The notes: generated from the sequence alone by a model not told the origin. 64,000 bases of DNA from Kushneria phyllosphaerae (GCF_900312995.1 NZ_ONZI01000002.1:186001-250000), one strand, 5' to 3'; shown: positions 1 through 9,594, numbered from the stretch's first letter. Made by a program: numbers and translations.

Positions 1-202
1 TTGAAGCGGGGTTGGTCATCAGCGTGGCCAGCAGTACCCCTGCCACGACCGACCAGGTGATTCGGTTGCCCTGCTCGTCATCAAGACGAAGAATGGCAGG
101 CACCCACCGATTGACCATTTTGCCAAAACCACTTTCCCAGCCTTTCCAGGCCAGTGCGGTAGCAATGGCAAAAATAACGATCCAGATGACAGCAATGGTC
201 AT
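1..202 (-). CDS. Partial small membrane protein of unknown function
   Basis: Only the N-terminal 67 codons are present; the gene runs off the left edge. It begins with an ATG preceded by a good AGGAG ribosome site. The protein opens with a hydrophobic segment (MTIAVIWIVIFAIATALAW), has a short polar stretch (about residues 20-48), and enters a second hydrophobic stretch at the edge (SVVAGVLLATLM). This suggests a small inner-membrane protein with at least two passes. I do not recognise the family. The next gene, slyD, diverges from it across a spacer of about 290 bases. Confidence 0.5.
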   Translation of the reverse strand, partial: MTIAVIWIVIFAIATALAWKGWESGFGKMVNRWVPAILRLDDEQGNRITWSVVAGVLLATLMTNPAS

Positions 203-490
203 AAGCTCTCCTGCGCGAATGTTTGAGTGTCTATAATTCAGTGTGACCCCGAGCGAAATGCCTGTCCCGCTGGGCCCTCATGACGCCGGCCTGCACACAG
301 GTAAGCACCATGCTGGCATGATATCGTAAAAAAAGCGCGATTGATGAGTCACTCGGGGTTGAAAAACATATGGCCGTCGCCATCTTGGTGGGTAAGCACG
401 TCGGCACGCATTCATGGAGGCCATCCATGGAGACAATGCCCCGACAGTTTCAAAGCAACCAACACGTACTGACGCAAAAGGACCCTTATC
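203..490. promoter_or_regulatory. Divergent intergenic region upstream of slyD
   Basis: Spacer of 288 bases between the leftward membrane gene and slyD. The reading frames inside it have no ribosome sites and resemble no family. It must hold the promoters of both flanking genes; I could not pick a convincing -35/-10 pair. An AGGA ribosome site lies just before the slyD ATG. Confidence 0.35.
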
Positions 491-973
491 ATGCCGATCG
501 AAGAAAACAAGGTAGTAGCGTTTCATTACACCCTGAAAAACGACGCTGGAGAGGTCCTCGACAGCTCTGAAGGGCGTGATCCGCTGTCCTATCTGCACGG
601 TTCGGGCAACATTATTCCCGGCCTTGAGAAGGAGCTGTCAGGCAAGGAAGCAGGTGATACCCTTCAGGCGCGCGTTGAACCCAGCGAAGGCTATGGCGAA
701 GTCCAGCCCTCTCTGGTGCAGGAAGTACCGCGCGATGCTTTCCAGGGTGTTGAAGACATTCAGCCGGGCATGCAGTTTCAGGCTCAGACCGAAGGCGGCC
801 CGCTGCTGGTCACCGTCACCAAGCTTGAAGGTGACACCGTGACGGTTGACGGTAACCATCCGCTGGCAGGTGAAACCCTGAACTTTGACGTCAGCGTTGA
901 ATCTGTACGTGAAGCCAGTGCCGAAGAGCTCGAGCACGGCCATGTACACGGTGAAGGCGGCCATCAGCACTGA
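491..973 (+). CDS. slyD: FKBP-type peptidyl-prolyl isomerase SlyD
   Basis: Cytosolic prolyl isomerase and chaperone with a metal-binding tail, 160 residues. The FKBP core is split by an inserted flap (about residues 70-125), as in SlyD. Landmarks are YTLKNDAGEVLDSSEG near the start, GSGNIIPGLEKEL at about 36-48, and the DGNHPLAGETLNF motif typical of the SlyD group. The C-terminus is histidine-rich (HGHVHGEGGHQH), the nickel/zinc-binding tail used in hydrogenase and urease maturation in enterobacteria. The short tail resembles Pseudomonas SlyD more than the long E. coli one. It is a single gene followed directly by an intrinsic terminator. Confidence 0.95.
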   Translation: MPIEENKVVAFHYTLKNDAGEVLDSSEGRDPLSYLHGSGNIIPGLEKELSGKEAGDTLQARVEPSEGYGEVQPSLVQEVPRDAFQGVEDIQPGMQFQAQTEGGPLLVTVTKLEGDTVTVDGNHPLAGETLNFDVSVESVREASAEELEHGHVHGEGGHQH

Positions 974-992
974 TTGCCAACGCCCAGCGTTT

Positions 993-1022
993 AAAAAGGC
1001 AGCCTACGGCTGCCTTTTTTTA
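993..1022 (+). terminator. Rho-independent terminator of slyD
   Basis: AAAAAGGCAGCC-TAC-GGCTGCCTTTTTT, a perfect hairpin with a T run, 20 bases after the slyD stop. The following gene converges on it, so it can serve both strands. Confidence 0.9.
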
Positions 1023-1712
1023 TGTCTGCTCCAGTTGTTTCGCATCTAGCGAGACCGCAGCGCCCGGCACGTCATCACAAGCAAACCCGGCGCCGTTGGA
1101 AGGTCGGTCAAGCGCTCGATAGTTGAAGATCAGTCGCCAGATCAGCACCATCAGACAGAAACCGGCAAACCCGAAGCCGCTCCAGAAAAAAGGGTTCGGC
1201 CAGTAACAGGCCGCGATCAAAAGCAGTGTTCGCCCGGCACTGCCTGTCACAACATCGATCAGGCGCTCGATTCTGCCGGCATTGGCGGTCATTTTTTGCG
1301 CTTCTCGAAGCAGCGCAAACAGTCGCCGTTCAAGGTCAAACACGAGCGTTACGATCACCAGTGCAAGCGCTGGCAATATCAGCCGCTCTGGCTGATAGAG
1401 CGAAAGCCCGCCCATGACCGCCATGATCAGAATGATTTCCATGAAGGGCCGTAGATAGCGCTGCCTGACATCAAAGTGTCCAAGCGCGCTTGAGACCCAG
1501 CCTGACAGCATGCTCAACAGACGATAGATAACAACGAACAGGGCGGCCAGAAAAGGTTGATGTCCATACAGCAAGGGCATTGTGGCCATGCCGAACGTGA
1601 TAGCAGAAAGAGCAAGCCCTGCCGGTAAAATACGCAGGGCAATCAGCTGGTGCGCCGTCCATGCCATGACGGTGTGACAAAAACGACGCAAACGAAAAAT
1701 CAGTTGAGACAT
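1020..1712 (-). CDS. Multi-pass inner membrane protein, unknown
   Basis: Predicted 230-residue integral membrane protein. Hydrophobic stretches lie at about residues 25-65, 90-125 and 155-190, separated by short basic loops (for example FDLERRLFALLREAQK). The C-terminal 35 residues are polar. No catalytic motif is visible and I do not recognise the family. The GAGG before the ATG sits right next to the start codon, so the true start could be the internal ATG at residue 16. It ends inside the slyD terminator. Confidence 0.6.
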   Translation of the reverse strand: MSQLIFRLRRFCHTVMAWTAHQLIALRILPAGLALSAITFGMATMPLLYGHQPFLAALFVVIYRLLSMLSGWVSSALGHFDVRQRYLRPFMEIILIMAVMGGLSLYQPERLILPALALVIVTLVFDLERRLFALLREAQKMTANAGRIERLIDVVTGSAGRTLLLIAACYWPNPFFWSGFGFAGFCLMVLIWRLIFNYRALDRPSNGAGFACDDVPGAAVSLDAKQLEQT

Positions 1713-1797
1713 CCTCGGTACCAGCAGGCAAAAGAGGCGTCATTGTAGTGATGGGGCGCAACGACGTCGATGCCGGTTGAGTCAGACACGCCCTGAC

Positions 1798-2508
1798 TCA
1801 GCTGCGACTGCACTCCAGAACGGCCAGAAAGCGATTATCGCGGCCTGTTTCACTGTCCACATAGAGGGTTCTGGCAATCCTTGGATCAAGCTGCTGACCA
1901 CTACAGAAGGTACTGCCCGGGCTGCCGGAAAATGCAATGTTGTTCAGGGCAACCCCCTTGTGGGCATCATTGATCACCTGATCGACCACCATCTCATTGT
2001 TTTGCATCAGATGACCGTGCGTGACATACACGACGCGCCCGCCCTCGCGACACAGGGTAATGGCACGCAACAGCAACGACACAAGACGCTCTGAACGCTG
2101 GCGTGAAGATAGATGCCGACCCACCAGGGCCGGGATATCCAGCAGGACACGGTCAAAGGTGCCCACTTCTTCCAGCGACAGACGCTCATCATCAAGGCGG
2201 GTCATGATGACATTGTCTGGAACATGACAAAACTCAGTGCTTTCAAGCGACAGAGCACCCGTAATATTGGCGACCAGCTCCCCTCGTTCATCGAGCTTCC
2301 CGGCCATCTGGTGCATGCGCAGTCGACTGGCACCATACATGTCCAGCACACGGTGATGGGGTGCCATGTTCAGCAGAGATATTGAATGAGGGGTCGCGTA
2401 CACGCTCGCCGCATGAGGCGCTAACGTCACATCGGTTCCAGACGATGTCAAAGAGGTGGGCATTGCTTCAGCCCTGGGCGCTGAAAGTCCTGAACACTGG
2501 GTATCCAT
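1798..2508 (-). CDS. Degenerate RsmB/RsmF-type methyltransferase domain protein
   Basis: A 236-residue protein whose residues 40-200 follow the Rossmann methyltransferase domain of the RsmB/RsmF/NOP2 family of RNA cytosine-C5 methyltransferases. RVLDMYGASRLRMHQMAG sits where motif I (DxCAAPGGKT) is expected. FDRVLLDIPALVG sits at motif IV (DAPCSG), and GGRVVYVTHG at motif VI (YSTCS). Both family cysteines, the nucleophile in motif VI and the release cysteine in motif IV, are replaced (by H and A), and the glycine-rich SAM loop is lost. The N-terminal RNA-binding part of RsmB/RsmF is also missing. By established mechanism this protein should not make 5-methylcytosine; a non-catalytic role is inferred. 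The ribosome site is weak. Confidence 0.65.
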   Translation of the reverse strand: MDTQCSGLSAPRAEAMPTSLTSSGTDVTLAPHAASVYATPHSISLLNMAPHHRVLDMYGASRLRMHQMAGKLDERGELVANITGALSLESTEFCHVPDNVIMTRLDDERLSLEEVGTFDRVLLDIPALVGRHLSSRQRSERLVSLLLRAITLCREGGRVVYVTHGHLMQNNEMVVDQVINDAHKGVALNNIAFSGSPGSTFCSGQQLDPRIARTLYVDSETGRDNRFLAVLECSRS

Positions 2509-2723
2509 ACCTGATAAATCCTGAAATCAATATTCAGGCCGGCATCCTGCCAGCCACTTAATGACGGCATCGTACAATATTTTTATACATCTTGTACAAG
2601 AAATGCCGGTTGATAACGTATTGGCTTCGGAAGCCCGTGGACAGCCTGATGCACGAGTTCAACGGCCAGAGACATAGAAAAGAACCTGTACAGATCGGCT
2701 CACTGCCATCAACGCCCGCCCAT
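2509..2723. promoter_or_regulatory. Intergenic region with a GTACAA/TTGTAC dyad
   Basis: Upstream region of the leftward methyltransferase-like gene. It contains the inverted repeat GTACAA (2572-2577) and TTGTAC (2592-2597) around an AT-rich centre that includes TATACAT. This looks like an operator or promoter element, about 65-90 bases upstream of the ATG. No gene is seen here. Confidence 0.35.
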
Positions 2724-2765
2724 AAAAAAGCGGGCCGATACTGTGTCAGTATCGGCCCGCTTTAA
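2724..2765 (-). terminator. Terminator downstream of the NlpC/P60 gene
   Basis: Long perfect hairpin: AAAGCGGGCCGATACTG, a 4-base loop, then CAGTATCGGCCCGCTTT. A run of A on the plus strand supplies the T run for leftward transcription. It lies just after the stop of the NlpC/P60 lipoprotein gene. Confidence 0.9.
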
Positions 2766-2777
2766 CCTTTCATACGA

Positions 2778-3374
2778 TCAGGGGGTGCGCATGGCCAGCG
2801 CGTTGGCATCCAGTGCCCGACGCGACTGCCAGTAATGCCGACTCCAATAGGGGTTGTCCAGCCGCGAAATCTTGACGCCCCGTGAGCTTGAAGCGTGCAT
2901 GAAGCGACCGTCACCAAGGTAGATCCCGACGTGACGGTCTCCTCGCCATGGCCTGAAAAAGACCAGATCACCCGCCTTGAGCGCTGTTTTTTCGATACGG
3001 CGACCGGTCAACACCTGCCCGGCCGTGGTTCGAGGAAGATCAAAATTGAAGCTGTCACGAAAGATTTGCTGTACCAGTGCCGAACAGTCGATACCACTGC
3101 TGCTTTCGCCGCCGAACCTGTAGGGCGTTCCTTCCCAGGTGTCGTACTCGGCCATCAGCGCCGCTTCTACATCGACCGGGTAGGCATCTTCAGGTGACAT
3201 GTAATCATATCGAGGCGCCTGGCCGGCATTTCTTCCCGCTTTCGCTTTCGACGTTTTCACCGTCGAAAGCGAAAGCATTGCCGTGTCCTTTGCACCATCC
3301 TGTGAACCGGGCTGCGAGGCCGCACACCCTCCTAAAGCAAGACAAACCAGACCACTCATGATTATTCGCCGCAT
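2778..3374 (-). CDS. NlpC/P60 family lipoprotein, MepS-like endopeptidase
   Basis: A 198-residue secreted lipoprotein. The signal peptide ends in a lipobox (LALGGC, Cys17), so it should be lipid-anchored and probably reaches the outer membrane. The NlpC/P60 papain-like domain covers about residues 70-185. The catalytic cysteine is in GIDCSALVQ (C97), the histidine in DRHVGIYLG (H148), and a third polar residue in FMHASS (H160). This matches MepS/Spr-type murein endopeptidases, which cut peptide cross-links during cell-wall growth. A 45-residue low-complexity linker follows the lipobox. It has its own terminator and a spacer upstream, so it is probably monocistronic. The exact bond cut is inferred from the family. 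Confidence 0.88.
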   Translation of the reverse strand: MRRIIMSGLVCLALGGCAASQPGSQDGAKDTAMLSLSTVKTSKAKAGRNAGQAPRYDYMSPEDAYPVDVEAALMAEYDTWEGTPYRFGGESSSGIDCSALVQQIFRDSFNFDLPRTTAGQVLTGRRIEKTALKAGDLVFFRPWRGDRHVGIYLGDGRFMHASSSRGVKISRLDNPYWSRHYWQSRRALDANALAMRTP

Positions 3375-3596
3375 GTATACGGCCCTTTTTGTTGATCGAG
3401 CACTGGAAGCATCCTGAAATCATCACGTACAAATGAGAGAAAAGGCGTCGAAAATGACGCTTTCAGGATGTTAAGGAATTTGGCCTTGCCTGGCGAGTAT
3501 TAAAAATTAATCAAACCACCCTTGTTATGACCAAAGTATTAATCGAAAGCCATACGAAAGTAACCAAAAAACACTAAAAAGTTACCTTTTGTGGCC
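3375..3596. promoter_or_regulatory. AT-rich promoter region of the NlpC/P60 gene
   Basis: This 222-base spacer is distinctly more AT-rich than its surroundings. It includes an imperfect dyad, GTAACC (about 3560) facing GTTACC (about 3580) around an A-rich loop. It should carry the promoter of the leftward lipoprotein gene and the 3' region of the DUF1266 gene. No gene is seen in it. Confidence 0.4.
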
Positions 3597-5879
3597 CTAA
3601 TGGAGAATGCGTGCATCGCCCGGCAGCGTATCTGCGTGCAAGGGCGGCCAGCGTCGGGGCTGCGTTCCCGGAAAATCAAGACTTGCCCAACACCCTGCCA
3701 GCGGTGGCAACCCTGTCTGCCAGGCGGTCATGGCATGATTGAACTCCGCCAGAAAATGATGGCGTTCGGGCGTGGCCACCATGAAAAAGCTGTACCCTGC
3801 CAGCATTCCCTTTCCATAGGCCCACCAGTCGCTATAGTGCCGCGATGCCAGCTGCAGCGCCTGATCCAGGTAGTGATGAAACTTTTCCGCACTCAGCCAG
3901 CCAAGCTGGCGCCCGGCCGCTGCAAGATCTACCAGCTGCGCGATGTCCCACGCAGCCATATCGATATCGTTGCAGTGATGATCGTTTTTCAACACCCGGC
4001 GCAGCCTCTCCAGATGCACGCCTTCATCTTCGCTGCGCTCGGCAGACTCCAATACGGCAATTTCCTGGCGCAGGCGGCGCTGGTTGAGCGTGTACGGCCC
4101 GTAATTGATCAGATATTCCTGACGATCCCCTGCCTCGACCAGAAAGTCGAGAAAGCGAATCAACGATGCAGTGCCCCCGAGACCATAATGACTGTCGAGC
4201 CAGTCCCGGATTTCGCTGGCCTGAACACCGTATTGTCTGTCGGGTTCACCCCAGAGCGCCGCATTGAGCGGTCCTGACAGCGAAAGTGCGGTAAATCTGG
4301 ACAGGGACGGACGCCTGCCCGGCTCCTTTTGAAAGCCGGTCGGCGCCGTCAGCCAGTGAAAGGGGCTGCCGGGGTCATGGCGATGCCATTCGATGTCCTC
4401 GACCAGAGACTCCTGAGTGCTGTCCTCGGGCAGGGTCTGCTCCCACCGTACCCAGGCTTCCAGCATGGCATCCACGCAGAGGTAATGACGATCAAGCGTG
4501 GCGGCAAGTCTGGTGTAATAACGCGTCAGCAGCTCGTCTTCGCCATAGTCGGCGCTTTCGAACATCTGAAGATGAAAGGCATATTTCTCCGCCATGATGA
4601 TGGTGGCCGACACCGAAGCACAGGCGGCCAGTTCCTGGCGATAGGCCAGCAGCTCGGGGGATGGCATACCAAAGGGGGTGTCGATCTCCGGCAGCCTGTC
4701 ATGCTGCGCATCGGAGGCCAGTTGATTGAGATGATGCACCTGTCCCGGCATCCAGAAGCGCGAAAGTCCTGCCACGCCCTCTTCCGGGCGCCAGTCCAAT
4801 ATCTCATAAAGATACTCCCGGCTCTGTCGACGTTGCTCTTCGCTGACAGCCGGCGCCGTTGACTGACGATAAAGCAGATCCGATTCCCTGACCGAGGCTA
4901 CCGCCAGTGCCCAGTGGCGGGCGCTGCTGCGCAGCCCACGGATCATGGCGCGCGAGCTAGCCCGCAGGTCATCATCCAGCAGCTGATGCAGCGGCCTTTG
5001 CCACGGGCTGTCGCTCGCGCCCAGCAGCAATTGCCAGTCATCAGTGAAGTTCTCCATCAAATCGAGCCCTTCATGCAGACTGCGACCGCGCTGCCAGGCC
5101 ATTGCCACAGCATGCCAGCTGTCATAACGACGGGTCAGCAGGTCTACCCCATGTGCCGCAAAGTTTCTGGCCTCCTCCTGATCCAGCCACCCCATGGCCA
5201 TCCCGGCCCAAGCCAGATCCACCAGACGCAACCAGTCCCACGCGGCCACATCACGTGGCTGCCCGTGCACGACAAAGGCCTCCAGTGTGGCAGCATAGGT
5301 CGCCTGTGGGGCCATGCTCGCGTGCCATTTCAGACGCTCGGCCGTGCTCATGGCTTCAAAGCGCTGATGATCCAGCTCCCAACCATGGCGATGCCCCTGT
5401 CCTGCCAGCCACAGCAACATGCGGATGAGCTCATCGCGCTCATGAATCGACCAGACCTGGCTCAGGAAATGTCCGGTACGCTCGCGCTCCAGCCCAGCCG
5501 TCGCCATGCTATCGACCATGATGGGCGCAAAGGGCGCACGGGCGCGCCATATGGCGCTGTCGCCGTCATCGGGCCATGGCGCCCGTGTTCCTCCTTCCTT
5601 GAGCCAGGTCAGCCACTTTGAGAGCGCCTGCTCATCCAGCCACTGCGCGTTGAAGGCCAGCACCAGCATGGTGACAGCTTCATCACGCTGCGCCTGATCA
5701 AGGCGCCCTATCATTTGCCACCCCAGTGCACCGGGCTCCTCGATCTCCATGCTGCGCAGGCGAGCAAGGGCACGGGGTACACTGATGCCACGCTCGGGTG
5801 GCACCTCACGATGCCAGCCATGGCTGGCCAGACGCTGGGCACACCAGATCTGCAGGCTCTCTTTCAAAAAATACCTCAT
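3597..5879 (-). CDS. Large cytosolic protein with two DUF1266 segments
   Basis: A 760-residue soluble protein of unknown function. Two segments share the DUF1266 signature: AAWDWLRLVDLAWAGMAMGW at about residues 212-231 and AAWDIAQLVDLAAAGRQLGW at about 642-661. Each is followed by a helix and an RxYxSWxxxxxAxxxGRS-type stretch (RRYDSWHAVAMAWQRGRSL; RHYSDWWAYGKGMLAGYSF). The middle 350 residues look alpha-helical and tryptophan-rich and may hold a more diverged copy. E. coli YbeR/YbeU carry one DUF1266 domain, so this is an enlarged version. No signal peptide or transmembrane helix is seen, and no good ribosome site precedes the ATG. The nearest gene on the same strand, the acyltransferase, is 67 bases upstream. 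Confidence 0.7.
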   Translation of the reverse strand: MRYFLKESLQIWCAQRLASHGWHREVPPERGISVPRALARLRSMEIEEPGALGWQMIGRLDQAQRDEAVTMLVLAFNAQWLDEQALSKWLTWLKEGGTRAPWPDDGDSAIWRARAPFAPIMVDSMATAGLERERTGHFLSQVWSIHERDELIRMLLWLAGQGHRHGWELDHQRFEAMSTAERLKWHASMAPQATYAATLEAFVVHGQPRDVAAWDWLRLVDLAWAGMAMGWLDQEEARNFAAHGVDLLTRRYDSWHAVAMAWQRGRSLHEGLDLMENFTDDWQLLLGASDSPWQRPLHQLLDDDLRASSRAMIRGLRSSARHWALAVASVRESDLLYRQSTAPAVSEEQRRQSREYLYEILDWRPEEGVAGLSRFWMPGQVHHLNQLASDAQHDRLPEIDTPFGMPSPELLAYRQELAACASVSATIIMAEKYAFHLQMFESADYGEDELLTRYYTRLAATLDRHYLCVDAMLEAWVRWEQTLPEDSTQESLVEDIEWHRHDPGSPFHWLTAPTGFQKEPGRRPSLSRFTALSLSGPLNAALWGEPDRQYGVQASEIRDWLDSHYGLGGTASLIRFLDFLVEAGDRQEYLINYGPYTLNQRRLRQEIAVLESAERSEDEGVHLERLRRVLKNDHHCNDIDMAAWDIAQLVDLAAAGRQLGWLSAEKFHHYLDQALQLASRHYSDWWAYGKGMLAGYSFFMVATPERHHFLAEFNHAMTAWQTGLPPLAGCWASLDFPGTQPRRWPPLHADTLPGDARILH

Positions 5880-5946
5880 GAGACAAATATGCGGTCACGC
5901 TGTTGCGGGGGCAGCCCTCATTGTAACCTGGACGGCCCCCTTTCCC

Positions 5947-7239
5947 TCAGCGAGGTTCCTGCGGATCGGCCATTCGCTCGGCATGTGTTTTGGTGCGCAC
6001 CGGGGCCTTGGGCAGCATCCAGCTCAGGATCCAGCGCCGTATGCGCACGACAAACTGCTCCTGAAAGAGAATGCACAGGATGATGGTGATCAGCAGGTAG
6101 ACCGGATAAAGCCAGATGGAGCTGGTGCCGGCCGCTGCCAGACACAGGCGCAGGTTATCAGCGCACAGGGAGGGCTCTCCCTTCAGGATCTGTTCGCTTC
6201 GACTGAAGATGACATAAAGCGGCACATGCAGGGCAAACATGGGCAGCGATGCACCACCCAGCCGTCCGGCAAATTTGGTCAACCGCTGGCTGTCAGGCGT
6301 TGGGATATGCACGCACAGATAGATCAGGGCCATTTCCGCCGTAAGCAAGAGCCCGTTGTGCAGGAGATAATACCAGGCGCGCCCATGTTCCAGCAGCCAG
6401 ATCGCGACCAGACAGCACGCCACGATATACAGCATCAGTATTAGCTTGCCGCGCAGCTGCAACAATCTGCCGGCGTTTCTCTGCTGCACGTAAAAGGCGC
6501 ACAGCAAAATGCCGGCAATAAACTCGGGCAGCCGGATAATCGGGTTACGGTGCAGAATCCCCGTTTCCGGCATATCAAACGGCGTAAAGGCAATCACGAC
6601 CAGGGGTGGCACCAGATAGATCAGGTTGGTGATCAGGATTGCCAGCCGCGTTCTTTTGACCTTCATGAGTCTGGGGGCGACAAAGGGAAAGGTCAGATAA
6701 AAGAAAAACAGCGCCGAGATGGACCAGGACGGCGGGTTGAACGTCAGGTAATACGGGTTCCAGGCGTGCAGCATGAACACGTTGAGCACGACGTTAAACC
6801 ACAGCTCAACATCGCCCATGGTGTGACGCAGGGCCTCGGGATTAACGATACCGGTGTCATTGTTGACGTCATAGAGCACAAAGCGCAGTGACGTGCCGGC
6901 ATCCTGCGCCGTCAGGGCCAGATAGCCAACGCCTGCTGAAACCGCCATGGCCAGAAGGCACGAACCGATATGAATCGGATAGAGGTTGGCAAATCGCTTG
7001 GTCATGAAGCTTTTGGCCGGCTCGCGCATCTCTTGTTTGTCATTGAGATACACATGCGCCAGCAGAAAGCCTGACAGGATGAAAAAGGTACTGGTCGAGA
7101 AAAACCCAAGGTCCGTGACATAGCCCGACCAGTTTCTGATGGACGGGTAATTATGCAGGGTATGAAAGATGACGATGTAGAGACCGAGAAAGAATCTCAG
7201 CCACTCAAGTCCAATAAAACGCTCTTTGGAAGAGGCCAT
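5947..7239 (-). CDS. Acyltransferase family 3 membrane protein (OafA/YrhL-like)
   Basis: A 430-residue multi-pass inner-membrane protein. It opens with the family signature LEWLRFFLGLYIVIFHTLHNY (R and H characteristic), followed by STSTFFILSGFLLAHVY, and about ten hydrophobic segments. Family members transfer acyl groups, often acetyl, from the cytoplasm to extracytoplasmic sugars such as O-antigen, Nod factors or peptidoglycan. The target cannot be read here because no polysaccharide cluster surrounds it. It lacks the C-terminal SGNH esterase domain of OafA. The 67-base gap to the DUF1266 gene suggests possible cotranscription. Confidence 0.88.
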   Translation of the reverse strand: MASSKERFIGLEWLRFFLGLYIVIFHTLHNYPSIRNWSGYVTDLGFFSTSTFFILSGFLLAHVYLNDKQEMREPAKSFMTKRFANLYPIHIGSCLLAMAVSAGVGYLALTAQDAGTSLRFVLYDVNNDTGIVNPEALRHTMGDVELWFNVVLNVFMLHAWNPYYLTFNPPSWSISALFFFYLTFPFVAPRLMKVKRTRLAILITNLIYLVPPLVVIAFTPFDMPETGILHRNPIIRLPEFIAGILLCAFYVQQRNAGRLLQLRGKLILMLYIVACCLVAIWLLEHGRAWYYLLHNGLLLTAEMALIYLCVHIPTPDSQRLTKFAGRLGGASLPMFALHVPLYVIFSRSEQILKGEPSLCADNLRLCLAAAGTSSIWLYPVYLLITIILCILFQEQFVVRIRRWILSWMLPKAPVRTKTHAERMADPQEPR

Positions 7240-7390
7240 GATATCTACTCAAAGCACTGACGTAAGCGGGGCAAATCCGCCATGCCTTTTGGCAGATGAC
7301 TGACAGATGCCGGTTTGGCAAGCAACATACGCAGCTCTCGTGCCAACGTCCACTCCAGAGGGTCATAATATGTTAATCCGCCGGCATATA

Positions 7391-7417
7391 AAAAACCCCG
7401 GCCTAGCCGGGGTTTTT
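7391..7417 (-). terminator. Terminator downstream of katE
   Basis: AAAAACCCCGGC-CTA-GCCGGGGTTTTT, a perfect hairpin with runs on both sides. It lies 33 bases after the katE stop and could terminate transcription in both directions. Confidence 0.9.
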
Positions 7418-7449
7418 CGTTGTGGAACCAATGCGATCCGTCAATGGCC

Positions 7450-9594
7450 TCAGGCCGGCTGAGTATTGGCTTCCGGATTACGGCTCCAGACACGGTGCTG
7501 GCCAAGGGCCTTTTTGAAGTCATCAAAGATGGCATCAACGCTGTCACCGGTCAGAACACCCTCATCCATCTTGATGTTGGCCGCTTCCAGCAGCGCCTTG
7601 CCCTCACCTACCGCAGCGATCACCTTCAGGTGCTTCCAGGCTTCCTGCGGATAGTAGCGACCCTGACCGCTGGACTTGAGCGTTTCAATGCTCTGGGCAC
7701 CACCGGCGATCAGTACCGCATCCATGGTGACTGACGGCAGACCGTTGAGCATGGCATCGGGCGTAAGGGTATTGCCATTGCTGGCCTTCACCGGCGCCAT
7801 GGTGGGCGCAATGATCATGCCCTTTGCACCTTCAGCCTTGAGCTTCGACTGCAGCGCCGTGACCTGATCAAGATCAACACCGTCCGCCACCAGAATGGCC
7901 ACCTTGCGGTATTTGATGTTGCCGGGCAAACGCGCCATCAGACTCAGTGCCGGCGACTCGGTCAGCGTGCTCTTGCCCAGCTCTTCTGCCGAGGCCGGCT
8001 TCTCCGTGGGCGCATCAATGCCATGAATCTCGCCAACACGACGGGCCAGATCCAGATCGATGTTGGGCAGAATCTGCTGGATCACGCGCTCACGGATCCA
8101 GGGACGCTCGACCTTGGAGAGTTCAAAACCGTAGGCCTGAACGATGTGTTCCTTTTCCACATCTGTCTGGCTGTTCCAGAACAGGGTGGCCTGCGAATAA
8201 TGATCGGCAAAGGAGGCACTGCGTCCGCGAACCTTGTGAGCATCGACGCGCTCATTGACCGATTCAAACCCGCCATTTTCCGCTGCCGGCGGCGTTTCAC
8301 GCGGCCAGCCGTCATCGATCGAGTTGGGCTCGTAAGATGCCTGCCCCTTGTTGATCGTCATGCGGTGGAAGCTGTCACGCTGGTTGTTGTGCACCGGCGT
8401 CACCGGACGGTTGATCGGGATTTCCTTGAAGTTCGGCCCGCCCAGACGCAGCATCTGGGTGTCCAAATAGGAGAACAGACGCCCCTGCAGCAGCGGGTCG
8501 TTGGTGAAGTCGATGCCCGGTACGATATGGCCCGGGTTAAAGGCGACCTGCTCGGTTTCGGCGAAATAGTTGTCCGGGTTGCGATTGAGCGTCATCTTGC
8601 CCAGCGGTGTGACCGGCACCTGCTCTTCGGGAATCAGCTTGGTGGCATCCAGAAGATCGAAATCGAACTTGTGCTCGTCTTCTTCCTCGATGATCTGGAC
8701 CCCCAATTCCCATTCCAGATAGTCGCCATTGCTGATATCAGTGGCCATTTCGCGGCGGTTGAAGTCCGGGTCACGACCCCACAGCAGCTGAGCCTCATCC
8801 CAGATAAAAGAATAAGTCCCCGCCAGCGGCTTCCAGTGAAACTTCACAAAGCGCGACTTGCCCTGCTTGTCGACCAGCCGGAAGGTATGAATGCCGAAAC
8901 CTTCCATGGAGCGGTAACTGCGTGGAAAGGCGCGATCCGACATGGTCCACAGCACCATGGCAGCAGATTCAGGCATCAACGACACGAAATCCCAGAAGGT
9001 ATCGTGTGCCGACTGGCCCTGTGGAATCTCGTTGTGCGGCTCGGGTTTAACGGCGTGCACAAAGTCGGGAAACTTGATCGCATCCTGGATAAAGAAAATC
9101 GGCATGTCATTGCCAACCAGATCCCAGTTGCCCTCTTCGGTGTAAAACTTGGTCGCAAAGCCGCGCACGTCACGAACGGTGTCGTTGGAACCGCGCGAAC
9201 CCTGAACGGTGGAGAAGCGTACAAAGGTCGGGGTTTGCTGGCCGGCCTTGAAAACCGCCGCCTTTGAATATTTTTCGGCCTCCGGATAGGCCTCGAAAAC
9301 ACCGTGTGCAGCAGCCCCACGAGCATGCACGATGCGCTCGGGGATACGCTCATGGTCAAAGTGATTCATCTTCTCGCGGAAGATAAAGTCTTCCATCAGC
9401 GTCGGCCCACGCTCACCGGCCTTCAGGGAGTTGTGGTTATCAGCAATGCGTACGCCATTGTTGGTACGCAGATCATGACCTTCGGCGTCGTTGCGAAACT
9501 GCTCGAGGCTCTCGTTCTTGCTCTGGTCGCTGGTTTTAAAATCAGTATCGTGCGGGGCATCCGTATTGGATGCGCTATAAGGATTATTTGCCAC
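7450..9594 (-). CDS. katE: Large-subunit catalase (KatE/HPII type)
   Basis: Haem catalase of the large-subunit clade, 714 residues; it dismutates hydrogen peroxide in the cytoplasm. The core contains the distal histidine region ([17 protein letters not shown], about 80-96), the distal asparagine ([18 protein letters not shown]) and the proximal tyrosine ([14 protein letters not shown]). The C-terminal 150 residues ([19 protein letters not shown]...) form the DJ-1/PfpI-like flavodoxin domain that marks this clade. The start is GTG, with GAGGAG ten bases upstream. An overlapping ATG slightly upstream is in another frame and stops at once. HPII-type enzymes are usually stationary-phase induced; no regulator is visible here. 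Confidence 0.96.
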   Translation of the reverse strand: MANNPYSASNTDAPHDTDFKTSDQSKNESLEQFRNDAEGHDLRTNNGVRIADNHNSLKAGERGPTLMEDFIFREKMNHFDHERIPERIVHARGAAAHGVFEAYPEAEKYSKAAVFKAGQQTPTFVRFSTVQGSRGSNDTVRDVRGFATKFYTEEGNWDLVGNDMPIFFIQDAIKFPDFVHAVKPEPHNEIPQGQSAHDTFWDFVSLMPESAAMVLWTMSDRAFPRSYRSMEGFGIHTFRLVDKQGKSRFVKFHWKPLAGTYSFIWDEAQLLWGRDPDFNRREMATDISNGDYLEWELGVQIIEEEDEHKFDFDLLDATKLIPEEQVPVTPLGKMTLNRNPDNYFAETEQVAFNPGHIVPGIDFTNDPLLQGRLFSYLDTQMLRLGGPNFKEIPINRPVTPVHNNQRDSFHRMTINKGQASYEPNSIDDGWPRETPPAAENGGFESVNERVDAHKVRGRSASFADHYSQATLFWNSQTDVEKEHIVQAYGFELSKVERPWIRERVIQQILPNIDLDLARRVGEIHGIDAPTEKPASAEELGKSTLTESPALSLMARLPGNIKYRKVAILVADGVDLDQVTALQSKLKAEGAKGMIIAPTMAPVKASNGNTLTPDAMLNGLPSVTMDAVLIAGGAQSIETLKSSGQGRYYPQEAWKHLKVIAAVGEGKALLEAANIKMDEGVLTGDSVDAIFDDFKKALGQHRVWSRNPEANTQPA

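Noticed and set aside
8023..9267. Open frame of 414 codons on the plus strand
   Set aside because: It lies fully antisense to katE, has no ribosome site and resembles nothing; high GC leaves long shadow frames.
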